Origin: Pseudothauera lacus | Lineage (GTDB): Bacteria > Pseudomonadota > Gammaproteobacteria > Burkholderiales > Rhodocyclaceae | Direction: 5' to 3' | NCBI RefSeq assembly: GCF_003034845.1 | Contig: NZ_PZKC01000005.1 | Coordinates: 186,001-250,000 of the forward strand | DNA length: 64,000 nucleotides | Part shown: one piece after another, positions 17,878-26,821 of the stretch | How the letters are laid out: each line of letters begins with the position of its first letter | Numbering within the stretch: the first letter of the stretch is position 1 | Translations under genes and position numbers: made by a program | The notes under the pieces: model-generated | Seen by the model: only the letters and a program-made list of their open reading frames with translations | What the model was told of the DNA's origin: nothing | Databases searched by the model: none

Positions 17878-18836
17878 GCAAGGCGCCGCCGGCTGTGCCG
17901 CCATGGCGCCCCAGCGTGTCGGTGATCGTGCCGGCCTACAACGCCGCGCGCTATGTTGCCGAAGCCCTGCAGAGCATCACGGAGCAGGGCCATGCGCCGC
18001 TCGAAGTGCTGCTTGTTGACGATGGCTCCACCGATGACACCGTTACCCTGGTGCGCCGGCAGTTCCCCGCAGTGCGCGTCATCAGCCAGCCCAATGCCGG
18101 CGTTGCCGAAGCACGCAATACGGGGCTGCGTCATGCCCGCGGTGACCTCATCTGTCTGCTCGATGCCGATGACGGCTGGTATCCGGGCAAGCTCCGTGCC
18201 CAGATCGAGCACCTGCGTACCCACCCTGAAACCGGTGCTGTCTACCACGCCTGGCGGGTGTGGGCTGCGGCGGCCGATGGCAGTTACCCGGCCCTGCCGG
18301 CGCCGCCGCAAGGGCAGGGTGGGGAGATCGTCGCCGAATTGTCGGGGTGGATCTATCCGCAGCTGCTGCTCGACTGCGTCGTTCACACCTCCAGCATCAT
18401 GATCCGTCGTGAATTCGTCGAGCAGCTTGGCGGCTTTCGCGCCGACCTGGTGAATGGCGAGGATTACGATTACTGGCTGCGCCTGTCGCGGCTCACCCGC
18501 ATCGACAAGCTTGCCGGGGTGTATTCCTTCTATCGCGCGGCGCCGGGCAGTCTGACCAGCTCCGTGAAGACGGTGAACTACGAATATGAGGTGGTGTGCG
18601 CGGCCCTTCACCGCTGGGGGCGGCAGGGGCCAGACGGCCGCAGCCTGCCGCCCATGGCAGTGCGGCGCCGCCTCGGCAAGCTGGCCTTCGATTTCGCCTA
18701 TGCCCACCTGCGCGGCGGCTCCCCCACTCTGGCGCGCCGCGCTGCGTTACGTTGCGTGCGCCACGATCCGCGGCGTCTGAAAGCGCTGCTGTTCGTCCTC
18801 GCCTCCTTCCTGCCAGCTCTGCGCCGGTGGCGCTGA
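17874..18836 (+). CDS. Glycosyltransferase family 2
   Basis: A GT-A fold glycosyltransferase of 320 residues, counted from the ATG that overlaps the preceding TGA (an in-frame GTG at 17,868 is the alternative). Motifs in order are VSVIVPAYNAARYVAEAL, LLVDDGSTDDT, the AEARNTGLRHARGD segment, the metal-binding LLDADDGW (DxD) and the catalytic-base region NGEDYDYWLRL. Inverting transfer to a lipid-linked acceptor at the inner face of the cytoplasmic membrane is expected. Confidence 0.92.
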   Translation: MSKAPPAVPPWRPSVSVIVPAYNAARYVAEALQSITEQGHAPLEVLLVDDGSTDDTVTLVRRQFPAVRVISQPNAGVAEARNTGLRHARGDLICLLDADDGWYPGKLRAQIEHLRTHPETGAVYHAWRVWAAAADGSYPALPAPPQGQGGEIVAELSGWIYPQLLLDCVVHTSSIMIRREFVEQLGGFRADLVNGEDYDYWLRLSRLTRIDKLAGVYSFYRAAPGSLTSSVKTVNYEYEVVCAALHRWGRQGPDGRSLPPMAVRRRLGKLAFDFAYAHLRGGSPTLARRAALRCVRHDPRRLKALLFVLASFLPALRRWR

Positions 18837-18867
18837 GCGCGGCGCGGTTCATCCCCTGATATCAGCC

Positions 18868-20820
18868 ATGCCGGACACCTCCCCGCGTTACCGAGAGCCT
18901 TCAACCGCCATGTGGCGCGACCCCGCGACCTACCGCGAGGTGCTGCGGCGCGACTTCCTGGAGCCGCTCCGGCAACTCGCCCGCGAACACGGCGCGGTGC
19001 CCGCAGCGCAGCAGCATGACCTCCTCTGCCGCCTGCACTGGTACTTCACCGCCGACATGCGCGAACGCGCACCCACCGTAACCCTTACGGAAAGCGAGGC
19101 CGACGGTTTTCATGCACTGCTCGAGCAGATCATGGCTCATGTCGATGACGCTGCGCTGGCCTCCTTCGCTGCCGCCGGGGCCGCCGTCGAGGTCCGTCAT
19201 GCGCTGTACTCCTACCGCCGCCTGCGGGCCTGGTCGCCTGCCGTGGCCGATGCCTGTGACCACCGCCAACGGCTGTTGCGGCTGAGCTACTACGTCCATG
19301 GCGAACCCCCGGTGGAGCAGTGGCTGGTGGACGGGCGCCCCTGCCAGCCGGTGTTCGAGAAATACCGCGGCTGCCGGTTCTTTCATCGCCTGCGTTTCCG
19401 TCAGCGCATCGTCTGGCTGCCGCTCGACGCTGGCAGCAGGCTGGAGCTTCGCCTCGATGGCGTTCTCCAGGCGCTTTGCATTGACGACTGCGGGTTTGCC
19501 CTGGTGCGGCAAGACGGCCAGCCTCGCGCCCTCAATCTGGCCGAGGCGCAGGCTTGTTTCCTGCCCGGCAAGGGCGGCCGCCGGCGCGCCGCAGAGCGCG
19601 GACTGCGCAGCCTCAAGGCACGGGTGCTGCGCACTCTGGCGCGACTGCCGTGGATACGGCAGCGTTATCGCGATGCCTGGGTGTTCATCGACCGCAACGA
19701 GAATGCAGACGATAACGCCGAGCACCTCTACCGCTGGGTGCGTGCTCAGCGCCCGCAGGTCAACGCCTGGTTCCTCCTGAACCGCGACTCGGCCGACTGG
19801 CAGCGCCTGCAGCGCGACGGCTTTCGCCTCGTGCCGCCGGGTCTGACCCGCAAGCTGCTGCTCCTCAACAGCCGCCACATCGTCTCTTCGCACACCGATC
19901 TTGTCTTTGGCGGTTTCGACCGTGCGCTGTACGCGCCGTCGATGGACTGGCATTTCACCTTCCTGCAGCACGGGGTAACCAAGGACGACATGTCGCGCTG
20001 GCTGGGGCCGCGCCAGTTCGACGGAGTTGTCACCAGCGGCCCTGCCGAGCAGGAAGCCTTCGCCGGGGCCGACAGCGGCTACCCCTACACCGCGCGCGAG
20101 GTGTGGATGACCGGCATGCCGCGTTACGATCGCCTGCTCCGTCTGCAGCGCGACCGCACGGTCCCGGCGCGCACCCTGCTGGTGATGCCGACCTGGCGGG
20201 GCGGGGCGTTCGAGGAGCGTACGCGGGGTATGGACGAGGCCGAACGCAAGCGCATCTTCGCCACTACCGAGTACGCCCGGGCGTGGTCGGCGCTGCTGCG
20301 CAGCACGGTCCTGCATGAGGCTCTGGCGCAGCATGGCTGGCGTCTCGCCTTCATGCCGCACTTGAACTCGCTGCCCTACGCGGACGTCTTCGATGTGCCA
20401 CCCGGCGTTGAGGTGATCTCTGTCCTGCGTACCCGTATTCAGGATCAACTGGTCGCTGCCGGCGCCTTTCTCACCGATTACACCTCTGTCGCTTTCGACA
20501 TGGCCTTGCTGCGCAAGGCGGTGTTCTACTACCAGTTCGATCGCGAGTACTTCTTTCGCGGCGGGCACAACTGGCGGCCGGGTTATTTCGATTACGTGCG
20601 CGACGGCTTCGGGCCGGTGGCGGAGAGCGAGGACGAGTGTGTCAGCCAGGTCGCCGCCTTTCTCGCCAGCGGCGCACGGGTGGCGCCGGTCTACCGTCAG
20701 CGCATGGAGCGCGCCATGCCTCTGGATGACGAGAGGGCCTGCCAGCGAACCTATGAGGCCATCGCCGCGCTCGACCGCCCGCGCAGCAGGGCGGTGGACG
20801 CTACGCCCCCTGCATCCTGA
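18868..20820 (+). CDS. CDP-glycerol glycerophosphotransferase family protein (TagF/TagB-like)
   Basis: A 650-residue protein. Residues about 270-630 match the CDP-glycerol:polyglycerophosphate glycerophosphotransferase fold (PF04464). The signature pieces are FIDRNENADDNAEHLYRW, HIVSSHTDLVFGG, FLQHGVTKDD, MPTWRGG and LTDYTSVAFDMALLRK. The N-terminal 250 residues are of unknown function. In Gram-positives this family builds wall teichoic acid; here it probably adds phospho-glycerol or another phospho-polyol to the exopolysaccharide. Its last 70 bp overlap the end of the convergent pyruvyl transferase gene. An ATG at 18,910 is an alternative start. Confidence 0.85.
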   Translation: MPDTSPRYREPSTAMWRDPATYREVLRRDFLEPLRQLAREHGAVPAAQQHDLLCRLHWYFTADMRERAPTVTLTESEADGFHALLEQIMAHVDDAALASFAAAGAAVEVRHALYSYRRLRAWSPAVADACDHRQRLLRLSYYVHGEPPVEQWLVDGRPCQPVFEKYRGCRFFHRLRFRQRIVWLPLDAGSRLELRLDGVLQALCIDDCGFALVRQDGQPRALNLAEAQACFLPGKGGRRRAAERGLRSLKARVLRTLARLPWIRQRYRDAWVFIDRNENADDNAEHLYRWVRAQRPQVNAWFLLNRDSADWQRLQRDGFRLVPPGLTRKLLLLNSRHIVSSHTDLVFGGFDRALYAPSMDWHFTFLQHGVTKDDMSRWLGPRQFDGVVTSGPAEQEAFAGADSGYPYTAREVWMTGMPRYDRLLRLQRDRTVPARTLLVMPTWRGGAFEERTRGMDEAERKRIFATTEYARAWSALLRSTVLHEALAQHGWRLAFMPHLNSLPYADVFDVPPGVEVISVLRTRIQDQLVAAGAFLTDYTSVAFDMALLRKAVFYYQFDREYFFRGGHNWRPGYFDYVRDGFGPVAESEDECVSQVAAFLASGARVAPVYRQRMERAMPLDDERACQRTYEAIAALDRPRSRAVDATPPAS

Positions 20821-21722
20821 ATGGAGGCGCTGCGGTGTGCGAAAGCGCGCCCGAAGAGTGCGAGGTAGCGCTCCACATGCTCGTCGAGCAGGCGCTCGGG
20901 GCTCAGCATGCCGGATGAGGACGCCAGCTTGTGCAACTGGCTGAGGGTCTGCTCCAGTTCGCGTGCGCCCGTCGGGCGCGCCCGCGGTGGGCTCCAGGCG
21001 CTGGCATAGAGGCCGATGCGGTGCAGCGAGCGTTTGCATGCCTGCTTCACGCGGGACAGCGGATCCTCGGCGGGCGCGGCGTGCAATGCAGTGAGGTGTT
21101 CGGGGCGGTAGCTCATCTGCAGCGAGGCAAGCCAGTCCTGCCACTTGAACTCCAGCAAGCGCCCGTAAAGCGAGACGGGAAGCCAGGGAATGCGCAGAGC
21201 GTCGGCGACGATGGCGCCGTGCATGGCTTCGCACAGCAGCAGTTCGCATTCGCCCATGGCCTGCAACACGCGGTCGACATCCCAGTGGCAACTGATGAAG
21301 CGTATCCCGGCCAATTCGCAGACAGCCTGCCAGTCGTAGCGCGCAAGGCTGTCGCCGGTGACCACCAGCCCGCAGCGGCTGCGCCGTGCCGGCAAGTGCA
21401 GCCCGAGCAGGCGGATCAGCACCGCCGCATCGGTGATCGCGCGCCCGGCCTCCAGCCCGAGGGCGGCGGCGCTGAGCGGCCCACGCACGGCATGTACGAC
21501 CCAGCTGGCGTCGGGCACAGGTGTGCGCCCGTAACCGACGCCGCTGCCGACGATGTGCTTGAGGGGTGTCGCAGGCAGGCGGTGGTTGATCAGCGTGCCG
21601 ATGCCAACGAACAGTTCGCGCTCGTCGTCGTCGTGCACGCCGGGCAGGATGCGCGGCCACAACCAGGCGTTGAGGTCGTCGCCGAAATTGCCGCGCGGGT
21701 CCTTGTAGTAATGCAGCCGCAT
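20751..21722 (-). CDS. Polysaccharide pyruvyl transferase family protein
   Basis: A 323-residue protein beginning MRLHYYKDPRGNFGDDLNAW, with GIGTLINHRL, VGSGVGYG, VHAVRGPLSA and the conserved LLCEAMHGAIVADAL. This pattern identifies the polysaccharide pyruvyl transferase family (PF04230), which uses phosphoenolpyruvate to form pyruvate ketals on sugars, adding negative charge. It is the last gene of a minus-strand group, 141 bases after the preceding glycosyltransferase. Its 3' end overlaps the convergent CDP-glycerol transferase gene by 70 bp. Confidence 0.88.
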   Translation of the reverse strand: MRLHYYKDPRGNFGDDLNAWLWPRILPGVHDDDERELFVGIGTLINHRLPATPLKHIVGSGVGYGRTPVPDASWVVHAVRGPLSAAALGLEAGRAITDAAVLIRLLGLHLPARRSRCGLVVTGDSLARYDWQAVCELAGIRFISCHWDVDRVLQAMGECELLLCEAMHGAIVADALRIPWLPVSLYGRLLEFKWQDWLASLQMSYRPEHLTALHAAPAEDPLSRVKQACKRSLHRIGLYASAWSPPRARPTGARELEQTLSQLHKLASSSGMLSPERLLDEHVERYLALFGRAFAHRSASIQDAGGVASTALLRGRSSAAMAS

Positions 21723-21863
21723 GGTGGCGCTCTAGCGGCTGTCGATAGCGGCGGTTGGTGGCGCAAGCGCCGTCAGCACAGGGAACACGCAAGGCTCTCC
21801 CGCTCCCGGAAGGGGAAGCGCGCCGCCATTTTCGCGCGCGTGCGTTGCAGCCGCGTTACAGCC
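21723..21863. other. Intergenic gap, no gene seen
   Basis: This 141-base gap separates two minus-strand genes. A weak GC-rich stem around the stretch CTCCCGCTCCCGGAAGGGG is possible, but it has no T-run, so no terminator is called. No promoter of good quality was found. The pyruvyl transferase gene may still be read through from upstream. Confidence 0.4.
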
Positions 21864-23042
21864 TCAGGTGCGGCGCAGCACCTTGCGGGCAAGATTGCGC
21901 AGGTTGTTGCGCAGGCTGCTGCCCAGCGAGTGGGAGGGCAGCCTCACCGGGCTGGCGGCGATGCGCGCGTAATGCTCGAGGTAGGCGGCCTTGAGGCTGT
22001 CGAGGCTGTAGCTTGCGGCGACGATCTCCGGGCCGCGTCGGCGCAGGAGAGCCATCTGCGCCGCGTCGCGGTGGAGCAGCGCATCGCGCAACACGCCGGG
22101 GCGGCGCAGGTCGAGAAAGACGCCTTCGCGCACGATGGAGCGTTGGTTGGGATGTTCGGTGCAGAACACAGGCAGGCCCATCGCCATCGCTTCGATATAA
22201 ACGATGCCAAAGGTTTCGAACAGTGATCCGAGCGCAAAGACATCCGCAGCGGCGTAGGCCTGCGGGAGTTCGTCGTGGGCCATGCGCGTGAAGACGATGC
22301 GCTCGCCCATCAGTGAGCGCCCGAGGGCGACGATCTCCGCGGTGTCGGCGCATTCCTGGCCGACCACCACCAGGTAGGCGCCGGGGACCTCGGCCACTTC
22401 ACGGATGACATAGTCCATGCGTTTGTGGAAGTAGCACACCGTACCGACGCTGATCACGACGAAGGCGTCCGGCGGGATGCCGTGACGGCTGCGGAAGTCG
22501 CTCTCGACCCCGGGATGGAAACGCGTGCAGTCGACGCCGTGGGGGATCACGAAGGCCTTCTCGCGTGCGCTGCTGCGCAGGTTGTAGGCAGTGTGTTCCT
22601 GCACGAAGTCGCACGCCGGCAGACGGGCGGCAGGAATCGCGCCGCCATTGGAGAAGAGCAGACGCGGCGGGCGGGCAAAGAGGTGGCGGAAGCCGTACAG
22701 GCGCGTGCATACCTCCTGCTCCAGGCAGTGGATGATGTCATAGTCGCCTTCGAGCAGGGGGAGCAGGGCGGCGTGAGCGAAGGTCTCGGTTTCCACCCGG
22801 ATGCGCTCCTGTTCCTGCATCGCCACCTGCCAGCGTGGTGACACTGGCAGGTGGATGTCCTGCAGACAGCCAGCGTTGCGCGGCACGTTGGCGACCACCC
22901 GTTCCTGCGGTGCCGCTTCGCCACCGCCCTTGAACAGGGTGATGTCGATGCTGCCGGAGAGAAGGTCGAACAGATCGCGGGCAAAGACCTCGTGACCACG
23001 ATTGACGTTGCCGAGACCGGAACACAGCAGGGCCACCTTCAT
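21864..23042 (-). CDS. Glycosyltransferase family 4
   Basis: A 392-residue GT4 enzyme starting MKVALLCSGLGNVNRGHEVF, with an acceptor-side glycine-rich loop. The donor side carries VIPHGVDCTRF, ISVGTVCYFHKRMDY, LVVVGQE, FALGSLFETFGIVYIEAMA and the catalytic-region Glu pair. It lies 7 bp after the flippase gene and so belongs to the same operon. It is not one of the XrtA-core glycosyltransferases and may be specific to this strain's polymer. Confidence 0.87.
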   Translation of the reverse strand: MKVALLCSGLGNVNRGHEVFARDLFDLLSGSIDITLFKGGGEAAPQERVVANVPRNAGCLQDIHLPVSPRWQVAMQEQERIRVETETFAHAALLPLLEGDYDIIHCLEQEVCTRLYGFRHLFARPPRLLFSNGGAIPAARLPACDFVQEHTAYNLRSSAREKAFVIPHGVDCTRFHPGVESDFRSRHGIPPDAFVVISVGTVCYFHKRMDYVIREVAEVPGAYLVVVGQECADTAEIVALGRSLMGERIVFTRMAHDELPQAYAAADVFALGSLFETFGIVYIEAMAMGLPVFCTEHPNQRSIVREGVFLDLRRPGVLRDALLHRDAAQMALLRRRGPEIVAASYSLDSLKAAYLEHYARIAASPVRLPSHSLGSSLRNNLRNLARKVLRRT

Positions 23043-23049
23043 CTTCTTT

Positions 23050-24567
23050 TCATCCTTTCTTCAGGAGCTTGCCGGCAAGCTCGGTAAAGTCCTTCAGGTA
23101 GCGGCGCGACAGCGCGTGCAGGGTCAGGGTGTACAGCAGCGCCCCGCACATCACCAGCAGGCCCAGTCGCGCGGCAAGGTGCAGCGCACTGCCGGCGAGC
23201 ACTTCGCGCAGCAGCACGATGCCGCCCCACATCACCAGTGCGGCAACGACCGGGCGTGCCAGCACATGCGCCACATCGCGGCTGCCAAGGCCGATCAGGC
23301 CAAAGGCGATGCGGAAGGTAAGGACCGAGAACAGGGCGTTGGCGGCGATCACCGTGGCGACCACATTCAGGCCGTGCGGCAGTGCGAGGGCCGCGGAAAC
23401 AACCAGCAATGCGGTGCCGAGGACGTTGTAACGGAAGGACAGCGACACCCGGTTCTGCGAATTGAACAGCGGTGAGGCAATGGCGGTGGAACCCCGCAGC
23501 GCGGCGCTGATGCCGAGCATGGTGAGGATGGGGGTCATCGCCAGCCATTGCCCGCCATACAGCACCGGGACGATCTCCGGTGCCACCGCCGAGAGCCCGA
23601 AGCCTACCGGGCAGATCAGCGCGGCGAGCAGGCGGGCGCTGCGCAGCACCGATTGCTGCAGTCGCGCGGTATCGCTCTGGATCGCCGAGAAGGCGGGAAA
23701 GAGCACGCGCTGCAGAGGCATGGCAATGCGCCCGCGGACCTCGTCGGTCAATGAGCGGGCGTTCTGGTAGTAGCCCAGGGCGCTGGCGCCGAACTGACGA
23801 CCGATCAGCAGCAGATCCACGTTCATGCTGATGTAGTAGAGCACGGTGTTGCCCATGTAGCTGCTGCTGGTCTTCCAACTCGACAGCAGGTAACGGGCGT
23901 TGAAGCGCAGACGTGGGCGGTAGGGAACGGCAATGGCCAGCAGCAGCACTGTCACCAGCGAACCGGTGAGCGCGCCGGCGACCAGGCTCCAGACGCCGAA
24001 GCCGGCCCAGGCCAGCGCAATCGCGGCCGCAGCGCGGATGGCGATGGCGGAGATCTGGATGAAGAACTCGGTGCGAAAGCGCATCAGCCGCGCGAGCAGG
24101 GCTTCCGGCACGGTGGTCATGCTGCCGAACACGAAGCTCAGGCAGAGTACGCGCAGCAACTCGCCGGTGCGGGTGTCGCCGAACAGCCAGCCGGTCGCGA
24201 AGGAGAGCGCGAACACTACAGCGGCGATGACGCAGCCGATCGCCAGCGCAGCCCAGAACACGGTGTCCAGTTGCAGGCGGGTGGCGACCTTGCGCTGGAT
24301 GAGGATGTTGGCGAGCCCGAAACTGCCGAGCAGGCCGGCGAACTCGGTCACCACCGTTGCCATGGCAATGTAGCCGAAATCTGCCGGGGTCAGCAGGCGG
24401 GCCAGAATCGCCATCGAGCCGATGGTCAACAGCGTACGCAGGGCAATGCCGAGAAAGGTGAAGCCTGCTCCGCGCACGACGCGCTTGCCAAGGCTGCTGC
24501 TGTCGAGGACCAGCGCGCTGCGTACCATGGCATGGCGGGGGTCATGGCGCCCCTTGGCCTTTCCCAT
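23050..24567 (-). CDS. Oligosaccharide flippase / lipopolysaccharide biosynthesis protein (Wzx/WzxC type, MOP superfamily)
   Basis: A 505-residue membrane protein with about fourteen hydrophobic helices. The N-terminal GAGFTFLGIALRTLLTIGS, LARLLTPADFGYIAMATV and the internal YYQNARSLTD identify the WzxC/TuaB-like branch of the MOP flippases. It would flip the undecaprenol-linked repeat unit to the periplasm and is the only flippase candidate here. The start is chosen at ATG 24,567; TTG at 24,579 and ATG 24,528 are in-frame alternatives and none has a good Shine-Dalgarno. It is about 100 bases downstream of the decarboxylase gene. Confidence 0.9.
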   Translation of the reverse strand: MGKAKGRHDPRHAMVRSALVLDSSSLGKRVVRGAGFTFLGIALRTLLTIGSMAILARLLTPADFGYIAMATVVTEFAGLLGSFGLANILIQRKVATRLQLDTVFWAALAIGCVIAAVVFALSFATGWLFGDTRTGELLRVLCLSFVFGSMTTVPEALLARLMRFRTEFFIQISAIAIRAAAAIALAWAGFGVWSLVAGALTGSLVTVLLLAIAVPYRPRLRFNARYLLSSWKTSSSYMGNTVLYYISMNVDLLLIGRQFGASALGYYQNARSLTDEVRGRIAMPLQRVLFPAFSAIQSDTARLQQSVLRSARLLAALICPVGFGLSAVAPEIVPVLYGGQWLAMTPILTMLGISAALRGSTAIASPLFNSQNRVSLSFRYNVLGTALLVVSAALALPHGLNVVATVIAANALFSVLTFRIAFGLIGLGSRDVAHVLARPVVAALVMWGGIVLLREVLAGSALHLAARLGLLVMCGALLYTLTLHALSRRYLKDFTELAGKLLKKG

Positions 24568-24672
24568 GCCGGGGCTCAATGCTTCACCGGCGCAGGCGGG
24601 CGGGGCACGCAGGCGGTCAAGCGGGTGCTACGCGCAGCGCTGCCCGGGCGATTACATCCGCGGGTGGCCATC

Positions 24673-25920
24673 TCAGACCAGGATCTCGGTGACCGCCGGA
24701 TGACCAAGGAAGGCCTGCGGGCTGGCGCTGGCGCCGTAGGCGCCGGACTGGAAGACCACCACCAGATCGCCTGGCATGGCATCGGCGAGCGCCATGCGGT
24801 CGGCCAGCAGGTCGAGCGGAGTGCACAAGGGGCCGACCACCGAGCACGGCTCGCCGGGCTCCGCACCCATGCGGTTGCCTATCGCCGCGGGATAGTTCTT
24901 GCGGATCACCTGGCCGAAGTTGCCGCTGGCCGAGAGGTGGTGGTGCAGGCCGCCATCGGTGACCAGATAGGTATGTCCGCGTGAAACCTTGCGGTCAATG
25001 ACCCGCGCCACATAGACGCCCGCCTCGCCGACCAGATAGCGTCCCAGCTCGATGACCAGCTCGGCCGCGGGCAGGGCGTGGGCAGCGCGTGCCAGGATGT
25101 CGGCGAGGTTGTCGCCGATCGGGGCGAGGTCGAGGCGCTGCTCGCCGGGGAAGTAGGGGATGCCGAAGCCGCCGCCGAGGTTGAGGAAGCGCACCGCTGC
25201 GGGGGCGTGTTCGGCCAGTCGCAGGGCGAGCTGATAGCTTTTCTGTTGAGCCTCGACGATGGCCTCCGCCTTGAGGTTCTGCGAGCCGGCGAAGAGATGA
25301 AAGCCCTCGAAGCACAGGCCCGCCGCAGCGACTGCGCGCAGCAGCGCCGGAACCTCTTCGGCGTCTACGCCGAATTGCTTGGGGCCGCCGCCCATCTTCA
25401 TCCCCGAAGACTTCAGCTCGAAGTCGGGATTCACCCGCACGGCTACCCGCGCAGGCAGACCGAGCGCCTGCGAGGCCGCGGCCAGCGGGCCGATCTCGCG
25501 GGCCGACTCCAGATTCACCAGAATGCCGGCGGCGACCGCCTGCCACAACTCGCCGTCCTGCTTGCCGGGGCCGGCAAAGCTGATCTCCCTGGGGTCTGCG
25601 CCGACGTCGAGGGCGATCTTGAGTTCTCCTGCGGAGGCGACGTCGATGCCGTCGACCAGCTTGGTCATGTGACAGACCAGCGCCGGCATCGGGTTGGCCT
25701 TCATGGCGTAGTGCAGCTTCAGCGCGGGTGGCAGGGCGCGGCGCAGGGTGGCGGCGCGCTGCGTCAGCAGTTCGCGGTCGTAGGCGTAGAACGGCGTGCG
25801 TCCCACGCGCGTCGCCAGGCGCGTCAGCGGCAGCCCGCCGACCTGCAGTTCGCCATCGGTGACGGGGAACTGGTCCATGGGGGCGTGCGAGGGGGGCTGA
25901 GGGCGGTTGGGCTCGGTCAT
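24673..25920 (-). CDS. PLP-dependent decarboxylase, exosortase A system-associated
   Basis: A 415-residue fold-III PLP enzyme of the ornithine/diaminopimelate decarboxylase superfamily, in the XrtA-linked family TIGR03099. The PLP-binding lysine is Lys74 in LHYAMKANP. GFHLFAGSQ and NLGGGFGIPYF bind the phosphate, and the catalytic Cys is in GPLCTPLD near residue 365. The true substrate is unknown; lysA is normally elsewhere, so this copy probably makes a special amine for the polymer pathway. It starts 2 bp after the GNAT gene stop. In other genomes its partner genes are an AMP ligase, an ACP and two hydrolases, all found in this window. Confidence 0.92.
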   Translation of the reverse strand: MTEPNRPQPPSHAPMDQFPVTDGELQVGGLPLTRLATRVGRTPFYAYDRELLTQRAATLRRALPPALKLHYAMKANPMPALVCHMTKLVDGIDVASAGELKIALDVGADPREISFAGPGKQDGELWQAVAAGILVNLESAREIGPLAAASQALGLPARVAVRVNPDFELKSSGMKMGGGPKQFGVDAEEVPALLRAVAAAGLCFEGFHLFAGSQNLKAEAIVEAQQKSYQLALRLAEHAPAAVRFLNLGGGFGIPYFPGEQRLDLAPIGDNLADILARAAHALPAAELVIELGRYLVGEAGVYVARVIDRKVSRGHTYLVTDGGLHHHLSASGNFGQVIRKNYPAAIGNRMGAEPGEPCSVVGPLCTPLDLLADRMALADAMPGDLVVVFQSGAYGASASPQAFLGHPAVTEILV

Positions 25921-25922
25921 CT

Positions 25923-26669
25923 TCAGTGGGGATCCGTGCTGATGTCTTGTCGGGAGGCCGGATGCGAACCGGCCAGCGCTGGTGGTGCAGTGAGGCGCAG
26001 GCTTGGACAGGAGCGTTTGTCGGCGCTCAGGCTGACGTAAGGCCAGCGCCCCAGGAAGCTCAGTTGGTGCTGTCCGGCAAGGAGGAAGGTCGCGCTGCCC
26101 AGCCGCTGCATGCCAAGCCGGCGATGCGCCGCATGCGAAGCGGGGTTGAAGGCCGATATGCGCGATAGGGTCCAGTTAACCCCTTCGCTTGCGAGGTGTG
26201 CGTTGACGGCTTGCCAGAGGCGCGCAAAGGTACGCCCCAGCCTGAAGGAGGGTTCGATGTAGACGTCGAAATCCCAGACGCTCCGCTGAGGATCGGCAAG
26301 CTCGCAGCGCAGGCGGACTTCATCTTCATCATATGCTCCTCTGGCCAGCCACAGATAGCCGGCAAAAACGCCTTTCTGCTCGGCGACGAAACACTCGTGG
26401 CCCTTCGCAAAGCGTTCCCGAATCACGTCGGCGGGGCGAGGAAACGCTGCACACACCGGGTCGACTGCGCTGACCTGCCGTATGACACATTGCCCGGACG
26501 TGCGCAAGACTGGCAGGAGCGCTGCGTTGATGGCCTGGGCAACCAGGTGATAGCGTACGAGCTGCACGCGCCCACCGCTGAGGTGCGCAAGGCCCCTGGC
26601 GAGGGCGTAAAACACCGCATCCTTGAAGCCAAGATCACGAATGCTGCGCTGCAGGCGGATGAGGGGCAT
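25923..26669 (-). CDS. GNAT family N-acetyltransferase, exopolysaccharide-associated
   Basis: A 248-residue protein from the chosen start MPLIRLQRSI; the longer frame to 26,798 has no better start and would cover the divergent promoter region. Residues about 90-230 look like a GNAT fold, with acetyl-CoA-binding-like segments around EPSFRLGRTFARLW and the late SAFNPASHAAHRRLGM, a typical motif B. It heads the minus-strand operon and is followed after 2 bp by the decarboxylase, so acylation of the decarboxylase product or of a sugar is possible. Substrate unknown. Its GC is lower than that of its neighbours. Confidence 0.72.
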   Translation of the reverse strand: MPLIRLQRSIRDLGFKDAVFYALARGLAHLSGGRVQLVRYHLVAQAINAALLPVLRTSGQCVIRQVSAVDPVCAAFPRPADVIRERFAKGHECFVAEQKGVFAGYLWLARGAYDEDEVRLRCELADPQRSVWDFDVYIEPSFRLGRTFARLWQAVNAHLASEGVNWTLSRISAFNPASHAAHRRLGMQRLGSATFLLAGQHQLSFLGRWPYVSLSADKRSCPSLRLTAPPALAGSHPASRQDISTDPH

Positions 26670-26743
26670 CGAGCGGCGGGTTTGTTGGTGACTCGGTAAA
26701 TGAGCGTGGAGGAATGCCATGCAAGGACATTGTGCCTGGGGCA

Positions 26744-26749
26744 TATAAT
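26744..26749 (+). promoter_or_regulatory. Candidate -10 element of the acyl-carrier-protein operon
   Basis: A perfect TATAAT lies about 73 bases before the ACP start in the divergent gap. No convincing -35 hexamer occurs at 16-18 bases upstream, where GCAAGG/AGGACA are poor, so an activator may be needed or the match is fortuitous. The same A/T stretch read on the other strand could serve the divergent GNAT gene. Confidence 0.4.
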
Positions 26750-26770
26750 AGCCGCCTGCACCCGACTGCG

Positions 26771-26798
26771 TTGCAACCTGCATCACGTTTGGTTGCAA
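26771..26798. promoter_or_regulatory. Perfect inverted repeat in the leader of the ACP operon
   Basis: TTGCAACC and GGTTGCAA form an 8-bp perfect inverted repeat separated by 12 bases, with half-site centres 20 bp apart. It lies between the candidate -10 element and the ACP start. The 20-bp centre spacing (about two helical turns) fits a dimeric repressor site; as RNA it could form a hairpin before the ribosome-binding site. It is not followed by T residues and is therefore not an intrinsic terminator. Confidence 0.5.
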
Positions 26799-26821
26799 GT
26801 CCGTGGAAACAACAGGAGATC

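Noticed and set aside
26728-26746. Sigma-54-like sequence on the minus strand before the GNAT gene (GGCAC ... TTGCA)
   Set aside because: The spacing between the GG and GC dinucleotides is two bases too long.
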